Part shown: positions 20,362 through 30,524 of the stretch, one piece after another
Layout: each line of letters starts with the position of its first letter
Numbering within the stretch: the stretch's first letter is position 1
Origin: Scedosporium boydii
Taxonomy: Eukaryota; Ascomycota; Sordariomycetes; Microascales; Microascaceae
DNA length: 64,000 nucleotides
Direction: 5' to 3'
Assembly (NCBI GenBank): GCA_002221725.1
Contig: NJFT01000203.1
Coordinates: 1-64,000, forward strand
Notes under the pieces: model-generated
The model's input: the letters and a program-made list of their open reading frames with translations, nothing else
The model's database searches: none
Told to the model about the DNA's origin: nothing
Made by a program: the position numbers and the translations under genes

Positions 20362-21540
20362 ATGGAAGTCGATAGCGATAATCCACAACAGGTTGTGCAG
20401 AGCCTGCTATCAGCCATTTTGAAGGACAATCCTCGCCTGGAGCAGAGAATAAGTAACCTAGCCACAGCTCGCTTCCTAGATGCGGCTCAAGAACGCTACA
20501 CGCTCAAGGAGGAATTTAGAAAGTCGGCGGAGAGAGTAGTGACGACCCCACAGCGTGACGACCTCTGCCTTTCGATATCCGAGCTCGCCGAATTTAATTA
20601 CCAAGATACCGGACCACCTCTTGCGGAGTTTATCTCGAAACTGGTTCTAAGACATGCGATGGAGACCCCATGGGTCTTTGAGGCCGAGACGATGCGCAAC
20701 CTTCGGCGCTGGCAGTTAGAAGATAGCCAACACCCTCCGCTTATTCTCTCCGATGCCGAAAAGGAACGGTCTTTCAGACTTCCTCTCGGGGGTGTTCCCA
20801 CCGTGGGGGACGAATATCCAATACTAGTACCATTGCCTCATCCATCCGAACAGCCCCAAGAGTTTGACTCGGCGCATAATTCTTGCGGGGAACTTGGTCT
20901 TGAGAACGACCTCCCGTTCCAGTTGGATTGCCTCCTAGGCATTTCAGGAACTAACCACTTGCAGCCGGATGCCTTAGTCAACTGTCCTAGCCCTTTTGCC
21001 TACGAGACAGTTCTCCGAGAATTCCGGTCTCACATTAGTTTCGAGAGGAGAGTAGAACCTGGCGCTGGCAAAGAGAGACGCAAAATTCGGGCCTTTATAT
21101 CCAATAATCCAGACCGTTTGAATCACGATGAGGCATTTTCTCATATCACCAGAGTGATGGGTAGATTGGAGTATGCCATTGACCTTTGCTACAAGAGTGG
21201 TATTTGTCTATTTGGTATCCCCTTCTTCACCCGACTTTCGTTGGGACCGACCAGTGGCAGTGACCAGCTCTTGTCCCTCACTCTTGTTCCAATATCCACT
21301 GTGAGGGAGTTCTTTGCGAGCTTTAGGTCTCTTCAAGAATACCACGAGCCACAGTCGCAGGTGGCGGCGTCTGCGCAAAAAGCAGTGCCATCAAGATCCG
21401 GAATCATAAAATCCTCCATTGTCGCGCTTGTAGCAAATAGAGCTTTGGCGTGGCGAGGTCAAGGCCAATGTCCTACTTTCAAAACTATTGGCGAGAAGTG
21501 GGAAATTTTTGCAGTCCTCGACTTTTGTGAACGTATGTGA
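20362..21540 (+). CDS. Hypothetical protein, unrecognised
   Basis: A single frame from ATG 20362 gives 392 residues. Residues 1-120 are helical and charged (LLSAILKDNPRLEQRISNLA), the middle is Pro/Asp-rich, and the C-terminal third is mixed alpha/beta (LEYAIDLCYKSGICLFGIPF). There is no signal peptide or membrane segment and no domain I recognise. A GTATGT splice-donor-like sequence overlaps the last codons before the stop, so a further 3' exon is possible, but the nearest acceptors would give introns of only 31-41 nt. It lies 1.2 kb after the STAND gene on the same strand. Confidence 0.6.
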   Translation: MEVDSDNPQQVVQSLLSAILKDNPRLEQRISNLATARFLDAAQERYTLKEEFRKSAERVVTTPQRDDLCLSISELAEFNYQDTGPPLAEFISKLVLRHAMETPWVFEAETMRNLRRWQLEDSQHPPLILSDAEKERSFRLPLGGVPTVGDEYPILVPLPHPSEQPQEFDSAHNSCGELGLENDLPFQLDCLLGISGTNHLQPDALVNCPSPFAYETVLREFRSHISFERRVEPGAGKERRKIRAFISNNPDRLNHDEAFSHITRVMGRLEYAIDLCYKSGICLFGIPFFTRLSLGPTSGSDQLLSLTLVPISTVREFFASFRSLQEYHEPQSQVAASAQKAVPSRSGIIKSSIVALVANRALAWRGQGQCPTFKTIGEKWEIFAVLDFCERM

Positions 21541-22094
21541 AATGACTTGACAATTCACTCTAGCCGCCCCAGCCCGGACTGGGGAATGCCTCCGCCACCA
21601 TCCGTCCTCCGTGATGGATAACGCTGAGAAGCGAGGAATGCATGAGACTAGAAGATCCGGGGCCGTTCCCCAGAAGAAATTTGGGGATGCAGATAATGTG
21701 GGTAGTCTCATGTGCTGTGATTAACTTTACGCAGTATCCCCCATGTTGCCATGGAGCAAGGAGTGATCGTGTCAGATGTCGGATGTCAGATGTCAAATGT
21801 CAGATGCCAGGTGCCAGGCGCCAGGCGTCTCCATCGCCTTCTTGTTTCAGCCGCCCGAACGGGGCCGGGCCTACCTTCCGCATTCGCGATGATCTTGACC
21901 AAGTCGGCAATTCCTGTTTCCAGCGCTGTTTCTTAAATATGAACACAATTTCTCAAAGCTCTAGTCTTTTCAACTTTTCAGGTTCCCCTCGAGCTAGGAT
22001 TCAACACACATCTCCTCCATCATCCTCTCCCGACATTCTCTTCGAGCTTCGGCTCCCCCGCAATCCAACACCCACAATAATCTTCCAAGATAAG
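21541..22094. other. Intergenic region with heptamer repeat
   Basis: Between the hypothetical gene and the kinase gene. The only structure is the heptamer array at 21771-21826. The kinase frame stays open upstream of its ATG, but that stretch is low-complexity Ser/Pro-rich and is taken as leader. Confidence 0.5.
21771..21826 (+). repeat. Heptamer tandem repeat x 8 (GTCAGAT to GCCAGGC)
   Basis: Eight contiguous 7-bp units: five of GTCAGAT type (with GTCGGAT and GTCAAAT variants), then three of GCCAGGT/GCCAGGC type. The array shifts gradually from an AT-richer to a GC-richer unit. It lies about 270 bp upstream of the kinase ATG. Confidence 0.9.
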
Positions 22095-23415
22095 ATGGCC
22101 TCGAAAATCCCCACACTAGAACTCGATTTCCATGGGCTTGAATGGGTCGAGGAGACCTTTGGAACCGAACCGCGATGGACCGTCGAGCCCAAACTCGAGG
22201 CCATCAAGCAAACTCTTCAATCGCTCCACCCGGCCAGCGTTGTCAACGTGACCTTCCTTGCACAGGGTGCATTCAACAAACTCTACGACGTGAAAATCGA
22301 CGACCGATCCCTGGTAATCCGGGTCTCATTGCCCGTAGACCCTCATCACAAGACGCTTAGCGAAGTGGCAACGATCGCCTGGGTAGGCAGGACAATGGAT
22401 CTTCCGGTGCCCCAAATCATCAACCACAGCGCCACACCTGAGAATCCCGTTCAATTCGAGTGGATCCTTATGACCAAGATGCCTGGGAAGCCTTTGGCGG
22501 ATCGGTGGAGGTCCCTAGACTTCGATGCGAAAGCAGACTTGGTCCGCAAAATCGCAACGCACTCGGCGTGCCTTTTCCACAGTCAGTTTCACAGAATTGG
22601 AAACATCTACCCAGAAACAACAATGCACGGAGCTACGGAGGCAAATGCACCCGTGTCGGCCGAGAAATTCACTACACCCGAGGTCGGGAGGATCGTGTCG
22701 ATGGATTTCTTCTGGGGGAACCATATTCTCCAGGATGTCGATCGCGGTCCGTTCCTGTCGAGCAAGGACTGGATCTGTTCTCGGATTTCTCTTAGAGAGC
22801 ATGACTGTCGTTTGGTGCTTTCCAAATACCAGGGCGACGAAGACGTCGATAGCGATGCGGAAGCTGAGATAGATGACGCGACACGGACGTTGAAGATTAT
22901 CGACAGATTGAAACCGCTTGTCTCTCGCGTGTTTCCGGATGGCGAAAACTCCCCAGAACCCACTGTCATTTTCCATGACGACCTCTCATGCCACAACATT
23001 CTCGTAGATGATAAAGGAGCACTTACCGGGGTCGTGGACTGGGAGTGCGTCTCCGCAATGCGTCTTTGGAAAGTGTGCTCTTACCCTACGTTCCTAGACG
23101 GCCCGCCGAGACATACGAAGCCCCCGAGACGGATATTGCGCAGAGGAAAACGGCGAACTGTCTGAAATGTATTGGGAACATTTGTCAGACTACGAAACTA
23201 CACAACTGCGACAAGTGTTTATTCAAGAGATGGGGGCTACGGAGCCAGGATGGGTAAAGATTTTCGAGGCAAGCCAGCTTCAACGAGATCTCGATCTTGC
23301 GGTACAGAACTGCGACAGTGAGTTCCTCGCTCGAGACATCAACTCGTGGGTCGACGACGTTACCGCGGGGATGGAAAGTCTTCTGAGCCTACGTGATAGA
23401 ATTTATGAATCCTGA
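22095..23415 (+). pseudogene. Aminoglycoside-phosphotransferase (APH) family kinase, frameshifted
   Basis: ATG 22095 starts a kinase-like protein. The N lobe is VVNVTFLAQGAFNKLYDVKI with a following RVSLP. The catalytic loop is VIFHDDLSCHNILVDD and the metal site is VVDWE, so the phosphotransfer residues look intact. Fungal members are abundant and their substrates are mostly unknown. Near 23121-23125, a run of five C, the frame shifts by one base. The first frame then runs into a basic tail and stops at 23165, while the family's C-terminal region (GELSEMYWEHL to DRIYES, stop 23415) continues in another frame. The protein as read is about 356 residues with a wrong end; the family length would be about 440. 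The shift lies in a homopolymer, so a base-calling error is as likely as real decay. A tail copy exists at 14010-14213. Confidence 0.75.
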
Positions 23416-25018
23416 AACGGATTTGGGACAATTGAATTGACTTCTCAAAACCTACCTAATTGATTGGTACAGTGTCCGCTTCCCCATGTATCCCCTTGAA
23501 AGTCCCGTCCATTATCTCGTGCCTGGACTCCGGAATCCTCCACCGATCATCAACCTCCCTTTCACCTCAGCTCCAACGAGACTCAGATCTTCATATTTTT
23601 AATAAGCTCGTCGCGAATCATCTTCGCGGTCCACGATCCGTCCGTCGGTACAAGAGCTATCGCAACAGTCTTTCCCTTCTCTCTTTTCAGAGTAGTGATC
23701 CTAGTTTGCTTATTTATTTATTTGTACTTGTAGGTTGCACTTCTGCGGTTCCCCTGTTGTTAACTTGATAGGGAGCAGAGAGGTTAGCGCAGAATAATTT
23801 TGGGGGGTTCTGAATAAAGAGACGGAATTGGCCTTACGCCCTGGTGGTCGAACCGATAGTCTCTATCTGAATAGATGGTGTTTCCGCTGCCTTTGAAACC
23901 GGAGAGTCTCCCATCAGGAATATACGAGATGACTCGAGGGCCTTGTTAGCTTTGCCCATGGCTGCCTTTGGTGATGGTTAATTAGATTTGGTTGCAGGCT
24001 GGTGTGTAGGCGTCTTGGAAATCGGTTCATTGAGGCCAGGCCTGGTTTGCAAAAGATCAACAGGTTATTCCCAGGGACTTTATTTATGTTTAATATTATC
24101 TGCAATCTCTGGACACTCATTGAAGCTCTAGTTAGCTTCGAGTTTGAGCTCTTAATCCTTCCTCTAGTTAATGATTCATCCGAGGCGGCAGGTTTTGCCA
24201 CTCACTCTCTTAAGCCACTGAAGTCCTGTGAGTAAAGAAGTTTTTTTTTTCTTGTGTCCCTGTTCCATTCTAATGGGCAAAGTCAGCAAAGGTATGCTGG
24301 TAGCGTCTACGCCTGTTATTTTCCCTCGTAAGCTAACCCATACACTCCCCCACATATGCCTGAGTATGCTCGCTCCTGGTAGTGAGCGATATTAGTGGGA
24401 ATGGAAATGGGCGCATAGTTGGAATAGAAAATAGGAAGCATTTAGCAATTATCAGTTCAGGAGGGAGTTTCTTTTGTCTTCATACTACCGTTCTTTCATA
24501 GGTCTGTCTAACTCGATCCCATCGCAGTCGGTTTTGATGTCAAGAACCTGGAACCCATTCTCTCGTCCACTCTTTCCGGTATATTTTGTGTCTGACAAGA
24601 CCTTTACCAAAATTCCCGTTTCTAGTTTTCATGCCATTGATTGAAAACTCTTATTGGGTACCCTCGCCATTTCCTGTTGATCAAATTGGATGTTGTGCTA
24701 CCGAAGAGACGGGAAACCCGCTTGGACTGAATGTTCTGTTCTGTTCCTCGCCAATGACGATGGTTCTAGTGAGCACGGGCTCGAAGGCTTCAATGTTGCT
24801 GCTTGTCACTCCAAGATCGGATAAGATTCCGTCACACTCCCCACCAGTCAAATACGCGACAACCATGTGTTGAAGATCGACGACTGTTTCCTATCGCCAA
24901 CCTTATCCTCCGGGACTGCCTCATCATTAGCCCGTGTGAATTAGTGCGCACTAACCATCTTCATTGCCCCGTAGTATACGTCCCGCTTTTTGTTTCGACG
25001 AATTCGTCTTTGTACCTC
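23416..25018. other. Gene-poor region, one weak LysM-like stretch
   Basis: 1.6 kb, AT-rich, no supported gene. On the minus strand at 24681-24866 a 61-codon frame contains ECDGILSDLGVTSSNIEAFE, which loosely follows the LysM pattern (D-x-C-x-x-I..G-V-T..I/L..P) but lacks its end and any signal peptide; treat it as a possible fragment only. The last 150 bases are promoter of the next gene. Confidence 0.4.
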
Positions 25019-25987
25019 ATGCCCAACAACGACGACCATGGACAGGGCCTAGACTCGCGGGAGGCCGTGCCCGCCAACCTCCCCAGGAGTCAGAGGGCGG
25101 GAACCTGGCTATATGTCATCTTGTGGATCCTCGACATTGGGCTAATTATTGCCGGTGCTATAGCTTACGGGCTCACAGAGACGGACTACGAACCGGGCCT
25201 CAAGCTGGTTTTTTCCGAGCCAGGGCTCCATATCCAGCGCTTAGAGATCGCAATGGTTGGTGTCTCCAAGCTACCTTGAACTTATCCACTCTGTGACGGA
25301 CTGCGACTCGGTTCAATATGATAGATGCGTTTGGTTTTTATTTTATTTTCTTCATTTTCTTTTCTCTTCGTCTTTGGCTAATAGGTCTTAGGCATCGCTT
25401 GGCTGGTTCGTCGACTCTTTCCTCGTGGTCGTCCAGTCCGCCCAAGCCGATGCTATACGCTCCGGAAGCGAGGGTAAGAGCGAGCTCTTAACCGCGGAAC
25501 GCACTCTGCTCAGAGTATTTTTCCCATGGCACTGTTTTGCCGCTTCCTTATGGGCCGTAGCTGTCGGGTTGCAGACGACGTACGTTATCGGCCCAAACAA
25601 GCTTGAGGTATGCGTCAATCATCCTCGCTTCACGCCATGTCGGTGCGTGTTCGCGAGCTGGGTCATGGCGGTAATGGTCTTGTAAGTCTTCTCGACCCTG
25701 GGGAGGATGGCATTCCATAGGGTTTCAGCAACTCAGCTTGCCCCGGAAATATCGGTTGACACTCTTGATATGCTAGAGCATCGCACGTGGGTATCTTGAT
25801 ATGGGCGACCCATCTCGTCTGTCGGTACCGAGTCTTACGGATTAGTGACCGCGACCCAGTGGAGTTTCCGAATTCCTTGAACTTACCAAGTCACGTCGCT
25901 TCCAATGCCGTACCCTTGCAACGCACCCCTTTGAAGGGGAGACAAATTGGTGATACCGACCAAAGCCACCAGATAGTGGTAGTGTAA
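25019..25987 (+). CDS. Hypothetical multi-pass membrane protein (three exons)
   Basis: Exons 25019-25255, 25392-25681 and 25777-25987 join in frame (intron 1 phase 0, GTTGGT..TTAG, 136 nt, with an alternative donor 6 nt further on; intron 2 phase 2, GTAAGT..CTAG, 95 nt) to give 245 residues. A hydrophilic N terminus is followed by a transmembrane helix near residues 27-52 (WLYVILWILDIGLIIAGAIA), then hydrophobic segments in exon 2 (LGWFVDSFLVVV, HCFAASLWAVAVGL, FASWVMAVMVL) and the start of exon 3 (HVGILIWATHLVC). About four membrane spans result, with a short hydrophilic C-terminal tail. The four-helix layout is MARVEL-like, but I see no diagnostic motif. Confidence 0.6.
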
Positions 25988-26767
25988 CTATTCCGTTCTG
26001 TACCCTGATCTATAAACGCGAATTTGATCATAAGCAATTCTTGAAGTTGTTCTCCGAATTAGTGACAAACTGTACCCATATGAAATCTCGGCACCACACA
26101 ATGGGTACGAGGACATGCAAAGATGTTTAAGAACGAATTAAGTTCTGTGGTTGAAGGATTGTTTAGAGATTGTGTTCTCGACTGCGCACAAAAGAAAAAA
26201 ACAAGAATGAGAACAGAGAGGAGAGAGAACGGGGATTATTTTTGCATCTTCCCGTTCTGCCAGTCTTAATATACACATGCACAAGAAGAAGAGAATACTC
26301 GATGGTGTTGAGAATGGCCCAACATGGTCTAACCAGGCCGATGGATGGCTGGCGAAACTGGGATCTTGCTGGTACACCTACGGAATCGTGATATCGGCAC
26401 AAGGCAATGACGGGGAAGGGGAGCCTCAATCGATTTCAGCAGTCGATAACCTCAACAAAAGGGCAGGCGGGATCATATTCAAGTAAATCCCCACAGGACG
26501 CCCGGGATAGCTTGCGCACCTTCATTGCGTGGCCACGTTTGGCTTCCTTAATCTAGATCCTTGATGTTGTCGGTCGAGTTGCTGTTATAACGCATTGACG
26601 CACCAAGTGGATTTGTGTGCGCTTCGGCCTGTTTCGTTCGATAATCCACGGGCACGGCGGCGATGTCAGTAGTCGTATGTAACAACATTGATAGAATCTG
26701 GGCGAGTCTCTATTCGAACGACTCCTCATGAAAGTCAAGCGGACGGCCACCACCAACCAGATAATTA
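25988..26767. other. Intergenic region, nothing recognised
   Basis: Short frames on both strands (26138-26486) are mirror images without motifs. The segment ends at the tRNA-Gly gene. Confidence 0.5.
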
Positions 26768-26852
26768 GCACTAGTGGTTTAGTGGTAAAATTGGTCGTTG
26801 CCACCTGGCGTGCAGCTTCGACTAGCCCCCGGTTCGATTCCGGGCTAGTGCA
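26768..26852 (+). tRNA. tRNA-Gly (GCC), intron-containing
   Basis: Seven-base acceptor stem (GCACTAG with CTAGTGC), D arm TGGTTTAGTGGTAAAA, anticodon loop TTGCCA with anticodon GCC, and a T arm CCCGG-TTCGATT-CCGGG. A 14-nt intron (about 26804-26817) lies one base 3' of the anticodon. Removing it leaves 71 nt, the normal size for tRNA-Gly. A T-run near 26862 can serve as Pol III terminator. Confidence 0.93.
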
Positions 26853-27061
26853 CACAAATTCTTTTTCGTGTCCGTCTCATATGTTCTTTTCTATCAATTC
26901 TTTCTTTCTTTCTTTTTATTTGTTTCCTTTTTCCCCCTCTCCCTCTCTCTCTTGTTTTTAGATATCACAATCTCTTGCGATATCATTATTCAAGTCATAC
27001 GTCAGACACCTCGACTCCCCTGTGCAAGAGCAGTTGTAGTCAACACTAGCAATGATTCCTC

Positions 27062-28052
27062 TCACTTTAGTAGTTCTATGACCTCCTCATGCCCCAGTTT
27101 CTCTGCCACTTCCTTCGGTGTCACACCCGCAGGATTCTTCACATCCTTGCGTGCGCCCATCCCCAGGAGATGAGCAACGCAGGCAACCTGATTGTGCGCC
27201 GCAGAAACGTGCAAGGCAGTGCCCCATTTTTCGTCTTTTAGATAGGACTGGGACAGTCTCCAGTTGTCGGGAATCCCATTGACGTCTGCCCCGGCGGCCA
27301 GAAGAAGGTCAATCTTTTTGATGTCCCCTACCTGGGCTGCGATCAAGAGCGCACTGCTGCGCCTGATCTCCTCTACGGGGCTGCATCCGAGCAACAGAGA
27401 TAAAGTTTCGGAGTCTCCCCGGAGAGCAGCGCACTCGAGTGGACTGAAAGAGTCGGCTTTGGCGTTGAGATTGGGGTCTGCGCCTTTTGACAAGAGGTAC
27501 TTCATCAGAGGTATCTTGCTCATGCAGGCCGCTTGGCTGTTTCTGTGTCAGTACGACTGAGCCCTTGGGCTAGGCCCGACAAGTCACTCACGCAAGTATG
27601 TCTCCGAGGTAACTCCAGCAGTAGTTGACATCCCATCCACGCGATATCAAGAAATCAAAAGTTCTGATATTCCAGTTATTCGCCTCCGTGCTACCCTGGT
27701 TCAAAGCCACCCAATCCTCTAGTGGAGAGCGGTTAGAAAGAGTTAGTCAGATGTGTGGTAGATGGCGAATACGGTTGAACAAAAGGAACTGACCTGATCC
27801 GAACCGGTCCATGGCCGGAGGAAGCCCTCGATCAAAGAATTCGCCAGCGGCCTCGATGTTTCCCAATTTTAGAGCCGCATCCAATGCCGGGGTGAAATGA
27901 ATGAGGGGATAATTGTGCTTTTCTTTAGGTGGCGATGTTGCTCCTGCATCTTCCCAGGCCTGGAAAGTCTCACGTATTTGATCAACGCCATTTGCCTCCG
28001 CCGCTGAAACGAGTTCTGCAAGAAAGTCCCGGTTCCCGGCCGTGTTGGTCAT
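27062..28052 (-). CDS. Ankyrin-repeat protein (three exons)
   Basis: Exons 27794-28052, 27592-27718 and 27062-27536 (reading leftward) join at GTCAGT..CACTAG (75 nt) and GTGAGT..AACAG (55 nt) to give 286 residues. Ankyrin-type units are visible through most of the length: ALKLGNIEAAGEFFDRG, MKYLLSKGADPN, PLECAALRGDSETLSLLLG, LLIAAQVGDIKKIDLLLAAG and TALHVSAAHNQVACVAHLLG, ending EKLGHEEVIELLK. No other domain, signal peptide or membrane segment is present, so it is a small stand-alone repeat protein that probably binds other proteins in the cytosol or nucleus. Ankyrin genes of this size are common and variable in fungal accessory regions. Confidence 0.8.
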
Positions 28053-28735
28053 GATGCAGCTTGTTACGTTTAATCAGCGGGATAGTTGTTTGGGGGAATT
28101 GGAAAGCAGAGTGTGGAACCGGCAAGACACTTGGCCCAGCTTGTAGAAATGTTGGCGATGTTGAGTGATTGATGAGTTACGGCGTGGCAGGCTGCATCGA
28201 TTTTGTGGTGATCATCAAATCTCTGCTTATGTCACTGGTCAAGCTGACACCGCCCGCAATGAGAAGCAGAGCACAGCCCCGGCACAAATGGACGACTTGG
28301 CAGTTATTGGTGGCCGGATTGAGGCAATGCAGTTGGTTGATGAAGTGTCACTCGACATTGTGGCGTTCACTACTATCCCCGTTGGATAAAAATGCCACCA
28401 GTGTATCGATGGTATCCCATTTTCAAGGAAGTAAGGAAGAACTCTCAGGCCGACCAACGTCAAGACGCAGATCAAGGGGTTCTATTCAGCGCACAAGATA
28501 TCTCCCTCAGCTTTTCTGGGAAGGAATTGGCATAGTAATAAGCTTGCTGGGAAGGCTCGATCAATGCCGCATGTATTTGGTTTACTATTCGAGATGTACG
28601 ATACGATGTTGGACGTTTATATATATTCGCATCGCGGCTTGATGAATCTCAGTGGCAATTGTGGCTTCACTTTTCCGCTCCACCGATGTCATACCTCCCC
28701 GTTAACACCCTTCCTCTCGGCCATACCTGACGAAA
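28053..28735. other. Intergenic region, nothing recognised
   Basis: Head-to-head space between the ankyrin gene and the decayed secreted-protein gene. Overlapping frames at 28165-28642 lack motifs and are not called. Confidence 0.5.
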
Positions 28736-29484
28736 ATGTATTTCTCAAACCCACTCAAGACTTTGGTGATAACCCTCCTTGCCAACAGCTTGCTTGTCGA
28801 TGCAAACCCAGTAAGTCCCGATCTTTGTTCAACGAAAGAAATCAACCGGAACTCTTGCTAAGCAGTGTTTGTGACCATTTAGATCGTTGGTAGAGCCCCC
28901 GACAGGGCTCCCACTGTCGAGGAATGCAAGGATCAGCTCGATGTTCCTCCCGGGGGGACTCTTTTCTGGAGTAAGCTTGGCCGAGAAGCGAAGTAGGCGG
29001 CGGCGACTCGGGATTCCTTGGTAGGGTACAAAGTAATGGCAGATATGTAAGAGCTCCGAGAACACCCAACCTGTAAACTAAAAACGTCGTTTAGGCTAAC
29101 GCCATGCCCGGGTTTCGTGATCAGAGCTGAAAGAACCAATTCATCGGAAAAGACGAAACAATCGATGCCGACTTCTGGAACCACTGTTCGCAAGCCCTGG
29201 CCGAAAAGTCCTCCGGCACTGCCTACGTCTTCCTGAGGGACGGCAGCGGCACAGACTGGGACCAGAACAGCGACTGGGGTCAGTGGGAGTGGCCCCACTT
29301 GAGCCCCGCCATCACCGAGCTCATCCGCATCGGCCCCGACGAAAGCCGCAAGGACTGGCTCCGAGGCGCTCCTCTCCCCCTCCTCCGGAACCTGCCAACC
29401 CCACGCCTCCCGAACCGGCTCAGCCGGCTCCTCCGCGTCGTCGAGAGGCCGTTCAAGTTTAGAATCACAATTGCGAGACGATAA
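28736..29484 (+). pseudogene. Decayed gene for a small secreted protein
   Basis: Exon 1 (28736-28810) encodes a clear signal peptide (MYFSNPLKTLVITLLANSLL) and ends at a GTAAGT donor. Exon 2 starts at 28883 after CATTTAG with APTVEECKDQLDVPPGGTLF, then meets an in-frame TAG at 28994-28996, after which the same frame stays open. A GTAAGA..TTTAG intron (29047-29094) then fits, and near 29133 the frame shifts by one base before a well-preserved end: DADFWNHCSQALAEKSSGTA and a Trp-rich WDQNSDWGQWEWPHL, to the stop at 29484. The layout (ECK..TLFW at the start, FWxxCSxALAxxxSGTxYV in the middle, W..EWPxL near the end) matches small secreted fungal proteins of unknown function. One stop and one frameshift indicate recent inactivation. 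I do not restore it or assign an activity. Confidence 0.6.
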
Positions 29485-30524
29485 TACAAGTCATTGACTT
29501 CCAGTTTGGAACAACTGGATGCGAAATATTAGTGATGCCTTTGGTGGTTCGAGGTTAGCTCAGTCGGATTCGGCGCTTGGAATTTCATGATTTTGAGTCC
29601 AGGGTGTCGGGTGCCCTTAAGGAAATTAAAAAGAAAAAGGGAGGGGAAAAAGGCTATATTTGTTTCGGCCAGAATATTTCATATATTTCTTCATACCTCC
29701 ATTCTTAGAACCAACAAACTTGACCAAAAAACTGGAATTTATGTGTAATGACGAATTATGACTGTATACGCCATTCAGTAAGACTTTGAGGTATTGGAGC
29801 GATGCCGGCTTCGTTTCTGGGCAGGAAGAGCGCGGACGACCGTTGCACTCGCCCCTAGAAGCCACCTCGCCTCACATCACTTAGGGCCAAACAGCCTGTA
29901 CTGAATCCTCATTGGACTGTCAACTTGAAGTGTGGCGTTGTTAAATACTTTTTTGCCTTACAATAATAGTATTGCTACCTTCGAGGACGCTAACCTATGG
30001 CTCTCCGCCAGGTCTACCTCTGCACTCAAGAACTCTGGACTAGGACAAGCATTTTGGAACAGCACGAGGTAATAAGTGAGAACCTGCGCGCTATCTGTTA
30101 CGTGAGTTTCGATTGTCAGGCACACTGTTGCAAGCGTCCAGCTATTCGCCATGAAGGCACATGCATCTCAATGACCCTGACATCCTTAGTGCGTAAGAAT
30201 TGGAAGCAAGGAATACATGTGATGAATATTAAGATCCTCAAATATATAGAGCGTCTTCTCCTCCTCTCGTCTCTCTAGTCGACAAGCCGCCTCATACCTC
30301 TTCCCACCAAAGCATCCCGGTATCCTCCGAGATAAAGAGTTGTGCTCCAGCCCTCACACCAAATCAAACCCACTCACCCCAGACCAAGTCCTCGTCCCAA
30401 GCCACCATCACTCTTTCAACGCCAAAAATGTTCGACAGAGTGAGCAGAGCCAAAAAGAGCCAATATCGGGATATTAGACGCCACGTCAAAAAAGTATGGC
30501 GACATTCCCATCGACTCAGGCAAA
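29485..30524. other. Intergenic region, weak tRNA-like sequence
   Basis: About 1 kb without a supported gene. Near 29551-29620 the string GGTTAGCTCAGTCGG fits a Pol III A box, but no B box (GGTTCGANTCC) or acceptor stem follows, so a degenerate tRNA is only a possibility. Frames near 29958-30278 have no motif. Confidence 0.45.

Noticed and set aside
29551..29620. Degenerate tRNA gene
   Set aside because: A good A-box-like string but no B box and no acceptor or anticodon stem can be formed.
30437..30518. GTGAGC..CTCAG as an intron joining 30428 and 30525
   Set aside because: The junction puts an in-frame TGA directly after the splice; the shorter GTATGG..CTCAG option would be 26 nt, below credible fungal intron size.
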